A DNA stretch of 64,000 bases from Amphibalanus amphitrite (taxonomy: Eukaryota > Arthropoda > Thecostraca > Balanomorpha > Balanidae), in the NCBI RefSeq assembly GCF_019059575.1, contig NW_024882884.1:108731-172730 (forward strand). Reading direction: 5' to 3'. Under the pieces are notes generated by a model. The model ran no database searches. It was not told the DNA's origin and saw nothing but the letters and a program-made list of their open reading frames with translations. Position numbers and translations under genes: made by a program. Shown in pieces: positions 1-9,544 of this stretch. Positions within the stretch are counted from its first letter, which is position 1; each line of letters starts with the position of its first letter.

Positions 1-244
1 TTCTGGTTTGTTGTTTATGTTTTCTGTTGATGTAGGTACCTACCTACCCATCTTTCTTAACAACTTGCAAGGGCTTGTGTAGGCATGCATTGCGCATCAG
101 GCTTCAGGCCTTCGGCCTAAAGCCAGATACACAACCACTTAACCTATGATGCTTCATGAGCTTGAGAATCTATAGCCCATTGCAATGTGCCTTTGGCTAT
201 ATGTTTCAACTAAAAACAACTTAGTATATACTATTTGGTTGCAT

Positions 245-2303
245 TTCATTGAAAGTATCAACGGCCGGCTGACGGCTGGCTGCCCACAGTTTGCCACGGC
301 TGTGGGCGGCTGTGGCTGTGGAGCCACGGCTGCGGGGCGGCTAGGCTGTGGAAAATTGCAGCCGTGCAGAACTCTACTCGGCGGCGACCTCTCTCCTCTG
401 GCCGCCGCTGGGCGCTGGGCGTTCTGCGGCGGCGCCTCGGGGAGGCCCGTATCGCCCGCCGGAGGGGGCCCGGTGTCACGGCCGGCGGTGGAGGGGGGCG
501 GCGGCACCCCGGGCAGCGCGCCGGCCGGCTGTCCCGGCCCGGCGGCCGTCAGGCTCCGCAGCAGCCGGTCCACCTCGACCTGCGGCAGGTAGACGACCGC
601 GCTGCGCCCGTCGGCCGCCAGCCCGGACGGCGGCCGGGAGGAGAACACCATCTGGTTCACTAGGGTAGCCTCCTTGCGCCGCTGCGGCCGGAGCGGCGCC
701 GCCGGCTGGCTGACAGCCGGCAGCGGGGAGGTGGCGGACCGGCGCCGGCCGCCGCCCGGTGTCCCGCTGTCGGCCGCCGGGCTCACTGTGTAGGTGGGGG
801 ACGGAGACACGGGCCGGGGAGGGCCGACGGCTGCCGGCGCCACCCGGCTGCCGCGGCGGGACCGCAGCGGCTGCCGGCCGCCGCCCGTGGCCAACAGTTC
901 ACCCTCGTCCACATCAGTCTCCTGATTCGGCTTCCACTCCACCGTGATGTACTTCTTCGGGGCTGCAGAAACGAGGAGATTGCGTCATTCGACATGCTAC
1001 ATAATGCATAAGATGGTGGCATTGACTATTGTTGATACAACAGCTGAAAAAATCAACGCGCTATGATGGCGAAAATATAGATTGCTTATTTTACTGATGA
1101 ATAAAATAAGGCAAAGCAACAAGCATGTAATAGCTAACCACATCAGCGAATTTTGATATTCTGGCTCTAGGATACCCGTTTCTGTCTTAGATTGTCGAGG
1201 AGTTCCTGTTAGTCCTTCAGGGGGGGGGGGGGCTCCTGTTGCTCAGAACCCAGCCGATTTTGGAAGTTCTGGCTGACTATTTTCGACATGACCTGTCGCT
1301 GGACCAGTGGACCACCCATGACAGCCTTGCTGAAGACAAAGCTTTGGGGTCGCTGAGGCTTTGATACAGTGGCATCGCGTGCCTCGCCCCATTTAAATCC
1401 CGCGATAATGATCCGCGAAACAGACGTGACCTGTTCGCCACCGTCTTGGATTTAGTCAATTTTCCAGAAAATGAATGAAACACACACGGCCTGGAGTCCT
1501 ATGTTATGTTGTATAAGAACAATGTCTGAGCCATTCGCCGATATTAGATGACTAGACCACAGCTTACTAAGCAGCTTACCCTGAAACGTCAACTCACTAT
1601 CAACGCAGGGATTTAGTTCAGTGAACCGTTGTCAAACCATGCACACATGCCCCACTTCACATCACACAGTCCAATGAGGACCAACGCGTTGGTCGACAGC
1701 GTTGCAACGCTGGCCTCAAAGGGCCCCACACATATCTCTGACAGTGAGGACGTAGGCCAACCTCGCTTATTGTTTCACGATTTGCTCGAGGGAGCCAAAG
1801 GCTCGGAGGAACAAGTGCAACCTCTCAAGGGTCGACGCCGGTCGCTGGGAGCACCTCATAGACTTTAAGAACCTGAAATACGGGCCTCTAAGGGCCCAGC
1901 CCGGTCTCAGAGGGCCCTGCACCGGCACGGTTGGCAGTCGGAGTCAGAATCTGAGTCGGTTGGAGTCAATAGTTCTGGCAGGAGCATGGTCCGACTGAAA
2001 ACCAAGAATTCCTGATTCCTCTCAGACGGCTGCCGACGTCCTTATAGTAGCATCAAGGTCCTCTGGGGCTGGCGTGAGCCGTCTGAGACTGACGGGCACC
2101 TTATAAGAAAAGAGGACACTCTGATATAATTTTGGGGACGTTGCAGATCACTGAGCCCCTCCGATATGTGGATTCTCTCACTGACCCAAGAATAGGTAAG
2201 CACTCGTGCACTCGCGCCCTGGCTATACGTGATTGTCTGTGCGTCGTAATTCAATAATTTTTCCGTCATAATACTCACCGCCGGTGCTGCTGCCCGATCC
2301 CAT
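245..2303 (-). CDS. Two exons of an unrecognised Pro/Arg-rich protein (partial)
   Basis: Proposed exons on the minus strand: 2303-2279 (ATG at 2303, donor GTGAGT at 2278-2273) and 962 down to roughly 383-245. Exon 2 has a good acceptor (tttctgcag before 962). Phases agree: exon 1 leaves one base and exon 2 opens with two, giving an N-terminus MGSGSSTGAPKKYITVEWKP. The rest is low complexity, rich in Pro, Arg, Gly and Ala, with a more ordered patch (around NQMVF and the later VVYLPQVEVDRLLRSL). The 3' end is unclear: the frame stays open to 154, but composition changes near 245 and a possible donor (GTAGAG) lies near 382. No family is recognised. The 1.3 kb intron holds a G-run near 1220 and no other gene that I can see. 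The gene may continue beyond the window start. Confidence 0.4.
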
Positions 2304-3521
2304 CGCCGCCGGGTCCAGCTTCGTGTCGGGCGCAGGCCAGAGACGTCCTTACAGTCGCAAATCGCTACGGGTGCCCTGGCGAAGACGACGAAACTCCTTT
2401 TCTCTAAGGGTCACTGTCACTAAACGTGAAGGCTGCTTGACGTTCTAGATTCTTGACCACCAATCAATGACAGGATTGTCCTCTTGAAAACGCTTACATC
2501 CGATGCGTATGCTATTTTTATCTTGCAAGCTTATCTTGAAGATATCCAGGATAAATATTAAGCACATATCTATTCAGTATATCCAGGAATGCATATTGCA
2601 CATCACTCCCCATGGCCTTTGACACGCGATTGAGCCGTGACGTGACCTTTATAGGCACTCGCAATACCATGCATGAAGAGCGGCACACCACTCTACGACA
2701 ATCAACCTGTCACCAACCAAGGATCACCACTCGAAACAAAAGACAGCACCCGAAGTGCCGATCACCATGTTGTCAGCGGCGACACTCTCGCCCCCGCCGG
2801 CGGCGGTCGCGTCTCGATAGGCACTGCGTCCCGGCCGCCGTGCCTCTGACTAGCGCGAGCGTCATCGATTCAACGAGCTCCGCCAGCGTGCACAGCCATT
2901 GCAGGTCGGCGTCCTGTGTCTTATGTCGAAACATCCGAGCTCGTCTCTCATCGGAATGATACCGGTCGTTTGGTCATCGGTGACATTGTCTGGTCCGTCG
3001 GAATAGTGATTAGGCTTTGATTTTTCTTGAAAACACGAGCCATTTTTTTATTCGGGTCAACAACGATGAGTTATCGAATATATGCGGCTCTTATTATGCA
3101 AAATTGATCCGGACGAATCATGAGTTAGAGGTTAAAACAGATACCTAGAATGACCATAGACAGCAATCTCATGACACATGTGGAAGAGCTATGAAAAATA
3201 CTAGTTAGGATAGCTGTCATTTGCTGCCCTGTGTTTTATGTCAAAGCATTTGACTTTCATATATGATTTAAATTTTTGTCTTTACCAGCCTCAGGGTAGC
3301 CACTAGCCAGCCTCTGGGAAATGGGAATATCATGATATCCTCGGTATGAAGGGTTAAACGGCTGTGACCACGCAATATGAGAAAATGACAAAACTTAACG
3401 GCTCTAACAGCAGGCTGCCGTATTCTAAAACGCTGTGAAACAAAAGCGAAAGAAAGCTTGACGTTTGACAAAGGGTTCAAAATTACACTTATCTCCACTC
3501 TTATCGACCGAAGGCACCGTG

Positions 3522-3523
<2 letters not shown>
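2304..3523. other. No supported gene
   Basis: Open frames occur here, for example on the plus strand at 2612-2959, but they have neither a recognisable domain nor convincing splice sites. The upstream part would be the 5' flank of the minus-strand gene whose ATG is at 2303. Confidence 0.4.
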
Positions 3524-3620
<97 letters not shown>

Positions 3621-3626
3621 TCTCTC
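3524..3626. repeat. (CT)n microsatellite
   Basis: About 100 bases of almost pure CT dinucleotide repeat with one interruption near the 3' end. The poly-Ser/Leu frames across it are artefacts. Confidence 0.97.
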
Positions 3627-3824
3627 GAACTTATTTCATTTTCCGCATTCCAGCATTCTCCGTTTGAACTACGAAACGCTACGTGGTAGGTATGTCAATT
3701 TCTCTTTAATCGGCTATCGGAAGACACAAACATTTGAATCACATGCTCCTTCCTCACTCTTGGTGGTGGGTCATCAGACGCAGTACCTACCTGATGGGAG
3801 TTAATTGCTCCAGGCTTTACAGGG

Positions 3825-4400
3825 AAAACGGACGGACTTCCCACCGCGTTCCACGCTCTAATATCCAAATGTGCGTCTGGGGACGGCGGTAAGCGTCGCT
3901 CGGTACCACTACCAACGGCGACCCCCCGCTGTGGTCGGCAAACCGAGGTGATAGGGCGTGTCACTGATGGCGGCAGGACCGTCCCACAAGCGGCCGCCGA
4001 CGCCGAATCGGACGCCGCTACCAGCGCCTAATCTGTCTGTGCAGATAACCAGGGTAGTCAGAGGGAGTCTTAGAACGGGGGCCTCTTGGTGGCCTGTCAA
4101 AGGTCATGAGAACGGGACTGGAGCGATCATTGATTCCGGATTGATCCAGTTAAAAACAGTGGAAGGATACTCACAAGGGGATTGTGTGACTTCGCATGAT
4201 TTGTGTGCATCTGTGTGCACCTTCGCATGATTTCGCTCGACCAGCCAGGTCAATGCAAGCACGTACCAAAGCTTTTGACCCAAAACCTGTTCCCAATAAA
4301 CCTGTTCCCAATAAAAGCTGTTTAGTTTTCGTTTTCTTCTCGAAAGATCGCAAATTGTCGATTTCGGGCGCTGTAATAATCCCTGGATCTGACAGTGCTT
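3825..4400 (+). repeat. Spacer repeat R, copy A
   Basis: First of three copies of a spacer sequence bounding the tandem gene units. Landmarks are gtgcgtctgggga near 3871, ggcggcaggaccgtcccaca near 3969, and ataaccagggtagtcagagg near 4044. The same order recurs at 9467-9532 plus 12774-13047 and at 18056-18372. After 4265 this copy continues into sequence also found near 13790-13890, which runs into the second gene unit. Small direct repeats occur inside it (cttcgcatgattt twice near 4190-4230; cctgttcccaataaa twice near 4288-4315). Confidence 0.8.
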
Positions 4401-4410
4401 CTATTAATCT

Positions 4411-6528
4411 TATTTATTTTTATTTATTTTATTTATTTGTTGCACATCCTTCCATGCAGGCATAGTTGTTTCAGGATGGCACATGATCAGGGAACCACTA
4501 TGCACAATGCACATGCACTTTCCTCGAGCCGCGTTCGAGTTCACTAAAGAGGAGAAAAAGAAAAAACAGGACCAAGGCAACACCTTAGACCACTTCAGCA
4601 TCAAACTATACATTTCGTGGTGGCCTGATCGCCCGTTTAAAAGCAAATATGCTGGACATGCCTTGGATCTCTCGGGGCAGCCGGTTCCATGCCGAGCCAG
4701 CCCTGTACATGAAGTGTTTTTGAGTGGCAATAAGCCGCACTTTCGGTAGGTGCACCTGCTCTGTATCTGTCAGGCGCGTGTCACGAGTCGCCACATCACA
4801 TCGACGTTTGAACATGTCTTGTACCACGATTGGTGCATGGGGATCGCAGATTGCGCGGTGCACCTTCAGTCGATCACGCTCCTCCACCAGCTCGCCAATC
4901 CGTGACCAGTGGAGCGACTTAAGAACTGGTGTGATGTGATCACGGCGCTTCGAACCGGTCACCAAACGAACCGCAAAGTTAATCATTTTTTGCAGTCGCT
5001 TAAGTTCTTTGTCGGCAGCTCCGCCCCAAACTGGTAAGCAGTAGATAATTTGAGAGAAGATATGAGCTTTGATAATAGCAAGCAGGGCCTCGGTAGTGAA
5101 GCTACGCCTGAATCTGTAAAGCGAAATCAATATGCTGTAGCAACGGCGCACAACTGATGAGATGTGTTGATTCCATGTTAACGTCTGGTCAACAGTTACA
5201 CCAAGAAGTTTGATCGTTTTTGAAGAATGAAAGGTTCTGTTTGAGAACGTGAAAGCGAAACCAGATGCTTTTTGAAGCGAGTTTCTGGTGCCAAGGAGGA
5301 TGAAATCTGTTTTTGATGCATTCATTTTTAGAGAATTACTTCTAAACCAGTTTTGAACGGAAGCCATTGACTTTTCTATGCGCTTTCTGAGCTGTGACAA
5401 ACTCTCACTGTCTGGCGGCGAGCTGTCGAGGAGCTGCGTGTCGTCCGCATAGCAAACCAAACGGCCGTAGGGAAGATGTCCCGGAAGATCTGCCACAAAT
5501 ATGCTGAACAAAATAGGTCCCACAATAGATCCCTGAGGAACACCGAAGTTCACAGGACAGATCTTGGACCCACCTCGTACCATTTGCCCCCGTCCGCTTA
5601 GGTAACTGTCGAACCAATGTGAAGGCACACCCATCCATGCCATTTTCTTCAAGAGGACGCCGTGGTCAACACTGTCGAAGGCCTTACTGAGGTCGATCGT
5701 CGTTATCGACGTGAGCTCACCGTTGTCGATCTTATCAACGGCCCACGATACTGCGTTGAGTACGGCGTCCTCCGTGGAGTGGCCACGGCGGTAAGCGTAT
5801 TGACATGCGCTCAGTAGACGGTTGTCATACAAATAATCACTCAACTGGGTGCACACTACACGCTCAGCGATTTTAGACATGACAGGCAGTAAAGAGATAG
5901 GCCGGTAATTACCAGCTACACCACGGTCGCCAGCCTTATGAATGGGGACCACACAAGCTATTTTCCAGCTATCAGGAAACACACCAGTAACAATCGACTT
6001 ATTAATCACATGAAGCAGCAATGGTCCAATGACGGCGAAGCAGCGACGCACAGCTAAAATTGGCACACCATCCATACCAACAGCCCTGGAGCTACTCATG
6101 TGACGCACGGCTGTTGAGAGCTCCGGCAGAGTGATAGGCGTCAGCTCAAAACCGGTGGCGCATACTACTGGGGGACGATCGTCAGTCCCCTCAGCCTGAC
6201 CAGTAGACTGCAATTCAGATGCAATTTTGGCGCCGACATTAGCAAAGAAATCATTAAAATTGTCAGCTTGAGCGACATCAAGATCTAATGACGTAGGAGC
6301 GCCATCACCAGCCGATGCATTCTTAGCAAACAAATTGAAGCGACTCCAGAACCCACGGAAGTCCTTAGCTGCTAGCTGACTACACAAAAATTCTTTTCGC
6401 GCACGTACGAGTCTGCTCTTGACCGAGTTACGTAGGGCACAGTACTCACGTCGGAGATCATTCGATCGGAACATGAGCCAATTGTCACGAGCCTGATCGC
6501 GCTTCAACATAAGTTCACGATCATATAC
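4411..6528 (-). mobile_element. 5'-truncated non-LTR retrotransposon
   Basis: The minus-strand element encodes a reverse transcriptase and ends at 4411-4440 in an AAATA-rich tail (seen as tttattt repeats on the plus strand). The endonuclease domain is missing, so the 5' end is truncated. The insertion shows by comparison with the second unit: there cttctattaatc runs directly into ctataggcac (13880-13905), whereas here the two halves are separated by about 2.1 kb (near 4408 and 6529). Clade not determined; CR1/Jockey-like sequence features are possible. Confidence 0.85.
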
Positions 6529-6582
6529 ATAGGCACTCCGCAGAGACAGAACACCAAACATGTGCACCAAATAATAAAGCAT
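4606..6582 (-). CDS. Reverse transcriptase ORF of the truncated LINE
   Basis: Open frame of 658 codons. Visible RT motifs in order are NYRPISLLPVMSKIAE, STIDLSKAFDSVDH-like (TTIDLSKAFDSVDH), GVPQGSIVGPILF and the catalytic CYADDTQLL, followed by the thumb region and a C-terminal segment typical of non-LTR elements (RLQKMINFAVRLVTG). The first 18 or so codons read through from flanking duplicated DNA and are not part of the element. There is no endonuclease domain upstream, so the copy is probably immobile even though the RT frame is uninterrupted. An intact frame implies fairly recent insertion. Confidence 0.88.
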   Translation of the reverse strand: MLYYLVHMFGVLSLRSAYVYDRELMLKRDQARDNWLMFRSNDLRREYCALRNSVKSRLVRARKEFLCSQLAAKDFRGFWSRFNLFAKNASAGDGAPTSLDLDVAQADNFNDFFANVGAKIASELQSTGQAEGTDDRPPVVCATGFELTPITLPELSTAVRHMSSSRAVGMDGVPILAVRRCFAVIGPLLLHVINKSIVTGVFPDSWKIACVVPIHKAGDRGVAGNYRPISLLPVMSKIAERVVCTQLSDYLYDNRLLSACQYAYRRGHSTEDAVLNAVSWAVDKIDNGELTSITTIDLSKAFDSVDHGVLLKKMAWMGVPSHWFDSYLSGRGQMVRGGSKICPVNFGVPQGSIVGPILFSIFVADLPGHLPYGRLVCYADDTQLLDSSPPDSESLSQLRKRIEKSMASVQNWFRSNSLKMNASKTDFILLGTRNSLQKASGFAFTFSNRTFHSSKTIKLLGVTVDQTLTWNQHISSVVRRCYSILISLYRFRRSFTTEALLAIIKAHIFSQIIYCLPVWGGAADKELKRLQKMINFAVRLVTGSKRRDHITPVLKSLHWSRIGELVEERDRLKVHRAICDPHAPIVVQDMFKRRCDVATRDTRLTDTEQVHLPKVRLIATQKHFMYRAGSAWNRLPREIQGMSSIFAFKRAIRPPRNV

Positions 6583-6866
6583 TGATAACTAAAACCTTGG
6601 TCCACACCGGCGCGGTTACCCAGAACAGCTCAGCCGCCCGCTTCGGCATCGCTCCTCCGCTACGGCCATTTTGTGTTGACCGTCCCCCGACCTTTGCTCC
6701 GGCCCGTCCCCCTGGTAGAGGGGCACCTAAGTCGTCTGGTAATGGAAGGATATAAGGATCGGGCCCAAGGGATCATGAAGCGACAGTTGAACTCCAGACG
6801 TCATTTGTGGTGCATCACTGAAGAGCTGTCGGGTCGAGGAAGAAGAGGCACATCTCTGGAAGAAGT

Positions 6867-8824
6867 ATGGCTCCAGTGGTGTTGGATCTCAAAGAATTCG
6901 CACAGGTAAGCCACTGCAATATTGCAGTAGGTAAATGATTATGTAATATCTCATTAGGCTGTTGGGGAGCGTTACGAGGCTCTTTTAAGTTGTGATTTAC
7001 GTTCAAACTGACACCTAATTTAGACTAGCCTGGAGCAATTATTCAAGCTCATTTTCACTTAAGATTTAACGAACTTGTATCGTGTCAGACATTGTTATGT
7101 GTATTCACATTCGATGACAACACACGCAATTATTCTAAAAAGTAGACGTTTCGGCGGCCTCAGGGTGCCTTTGTCAGTGACAATATCGAGATACGATTAC
7201 ATTAATAAATGAGTCAAAATCTTTTACACGTTTTGAAGCAAACATGACCTGGACAATATGTTAAAAATGTCCAAGGCATGTTTGCTTTACAAGTGTTAAA
7301 GATTTTGACTAGTTTATTAATGTAATGGTATCTCGATATCGTCACTGACTATTTGCTTGTGTTGTCATCGAATGTGAACACCCATAATTATTAATTAGGA
7401 TTTAACATTGAGACGAATGGGCCTACCTACATCTCTTGTCAAATATACCAGACATTTTTCTCGTAGTGCTTTTCTTCAATTGCCCTAGCCCTTTTATCCG
7501 TTTTCTGCAACACGATTTAAGTTTATAAAAATGCTTCTAGGTTAATTTTAACTAAAACTTATTTCTTTCTTTTACAGCCTCCCTTCAAGATCCCGAAGTT
7601 GAAACGGAAGACCGCAAAGTGCGAGTGGACGGAGGACGATTTTCGGCCAGACTTCTCGTATTTTCTGACGGTAAGCTCGCAAGGGAAGTTAAGTGCAAGG
7701 CAGTGCCTTGAAAATACACCTAAGCGGTTGCATATCTACAGCTCATAGGGTATTATTTGCAATTCTCATTTGCATCTCTCAAAGTAACTGTTTATTTCTG
7801 GGAGCCTTACTTAATGAAAAGAAGTCTTTCAAACATCCTTGTGTCAAGTGTGCACTGTTACGATTCTTAATTTTAATGTTCAATTAAGGTTGACTAAAGC
7901 CTTTTATCCAATATCTACCTACATTATGCTGGAATTACGATTACATTCGAGAGTTCAGCCTGCGATGTCCTTCTGGTTAGCGCAGGAAACATATTTTTAC
8001 TAATCTTATTGTGATTTCTGTTGCAGCCGGAAGAGCTGCAAGACGAGGAGCTGAGGCGATCTCCCGATCTGCTGCAGCTCTACGACCCCCCGAAGCCGTC
8101 GCTGACCGCCCCGAGGGAGACGGTGCCGCTGAAAACGCTGCGCGTTAAGCTCGTGAAGCTGGAGAGCAGACCTGACTTCAAGAAGCCGACGCTCGCTAAA
8201 GGTGGAAACCTTACTGGATCAGAAAAGGGTATGTCAATGTTGCTCTGATGTCTAGGCTGGCACATAGCCTGATAAGTTCGTGTCCCAATACTAAACTATG
8301 CATTTGCGGGCTATCGAAAACAAAAGCGGACCTTCATAAACTGTAATGAACCTTTCACCACAGACCAAACTTAATTGCGAAATAATTCAAAGTCTGTCTA
8401 ATTGCATAGCATCTGTTCGTACTTTGTTCTTCAGAGCTCCTGAAGTGCTAAAAAACTGTGTACTCACTCAATAAACCTGGACAACTCTGGACTGGACGTC
8501 TGTCGTCTGTCTAACATATTGCACCGTCTGTTCCCAGCGAAGTGGAGGGCACCTGCCGCCAAGCAGGCCGTGGTCCCGAAGCTCCCAGAGAAGCGGCTGA
8601 CAGACCCCAAGAAGGTGGCCGCGCTGCGACGGACTCTGCTGCTGCCCAAGACCAAGCAGAGGACGGTGCGGTGCCTGCCCCGGTTCCCGTACTGGCGGCA
8701 CGCACTGGTCCGAGATCCCGTGATCGTCTGGCCTCGACTGATTCGCCGGCAGGCCGCGACTGCTGTGCCAAGAGCCCGTCCAGACGTGTTGACAGGGTTT
8801 TCCCTGCTTGTAAATAGTGTATGA
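6867..8824 (+). CDS. Unknown small basic protein, tandem copy 1
   Basis: Four exons with consistent phases: 6867-6905, 7578-7670, 8027-8228 and 8538-8824, giving 206 residues. All introns are GT/AG. The start MAPVVLDLKEFAQ is chosen because that frame joins exon 2 in phase (PPFKIPKLKRKTAKCEWTED); the longer upstream frame that covers exon 1 does not. Exon 3 encodes an acidic-to-basic linker (PEELQDEELRRSPDLLQL) and exon 4 a very basic tail with TLLLPKTKQRTVRCLPRFPY. No signal peptide, membrane segment or known domain is visible. AATAAA follows at 8830. A paralogue lies at 14217-17313. Function unknown; the similarity of exon layout and reading frame between copies supports a real gene. Confidence 0.65.
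7104..7378. repeat. Foldback element in intron 1, copy 1
   Basis: Long inverted repeat with outer ends ttcacattcgatgacaac and gttgtcatcgaatgtgaa and arms of roughly 100-140 bases around a short centre near 7240-7265. The same element is at 14452-14755, so it predates the duplication. This copy lacks about 28 bases of the right arm (aaaggcaccctgaggccgag and following) that copy 2 retains. Confidence 0.8.
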
Positions 8825-8829
8825 ATTGT

Positions 8830-8835
8830 AATAAA
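8830..8835 (+). terminator. AATAAA polyadenylation signal, gene copy 1
   Basis: AATAAA six bases after the TGA of copy 1. The second copy has one at 17419-17424, about 105 bases after its earlier stop, at the homologous place. Confidence 0.6.
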
Positions 8836-9466
8836 CATGTTGTGTATAAAAACATTTATGAAGGGAATATGATGCACATTGCACGCACGGAATACGAATA
8901 TGGGTAACTACTGTAACACCCATGGCCTACAAACGAACGCTCTCGACTGAGAGCTCCGCTGCGAATGACGAGGGGCGCACGGTAGCCGGCGCTCGAGCCA
9001 AAGCCGGGTTAGGCGCCCAAAGTCGGGCCAGGCACGGCTGCGGGGAATCGCTCCGCCCGACCTCTCGTAGCCGCCGGCAGGCGCCACGCACGCGGCGGAC
9101 GGCTGGGTTCGGGGACGGATAATAAACGAGTCGGGCTCAAATTAAACTCATTGCTTTAGGAGAAAGTAAACAAGAAAGTAGCGCTAACTGGAGTGCCGCG
9201 ATTCGGTACTGACATCTACCCGCTGTTCCGGAATTTGTCACGCTATTGGGTGGATATTTATTCATTTACTCGAATGAGATTCTACAAGCATGATATCAGT
9301 CAGAGGCACCCACGACATTGCTCACGTTATGAAGGTAAATGTCGACAAATAGCTTTGAACGACCGGCCGTTAGAGGTCTGCCACGGCCACCTTATCAATC
9401 AATCGAACCTGTCCTCAGTAATGCGGGTTAAGTCGAAGGGGCTCATTACGCTAGTCGGCAAAGAAA

Positions 9467-9532
9467 CGAAGTGGACGGACTTTCCACTGCGTTCCCTGCT
9501 CTAATCTCCCAGGTGTGCGTCTGGGGCCAGCG
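9467..9532 (+). repeat. Spacer repeat R, copy B (left part)
   Basis: Matches copy A from 3825 (ggacggactt, then gtgcgtctgggg). The copy is cut by the retrotransposon at 9545-12761 and resumes at 12774. Confidence 0.8.
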
Positions 9533-9544
9533 ACCAGCGTCGCT

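Noticed and set aside
6673-6909. A plus frame across exon 1 of gene copy 1, repeated at 14044-14259
   Set aside because: It is conserved only because the DNA is duplicated; it does not join exon 2 in phase, unlike the MAPVVLDLKEFAQ frame.
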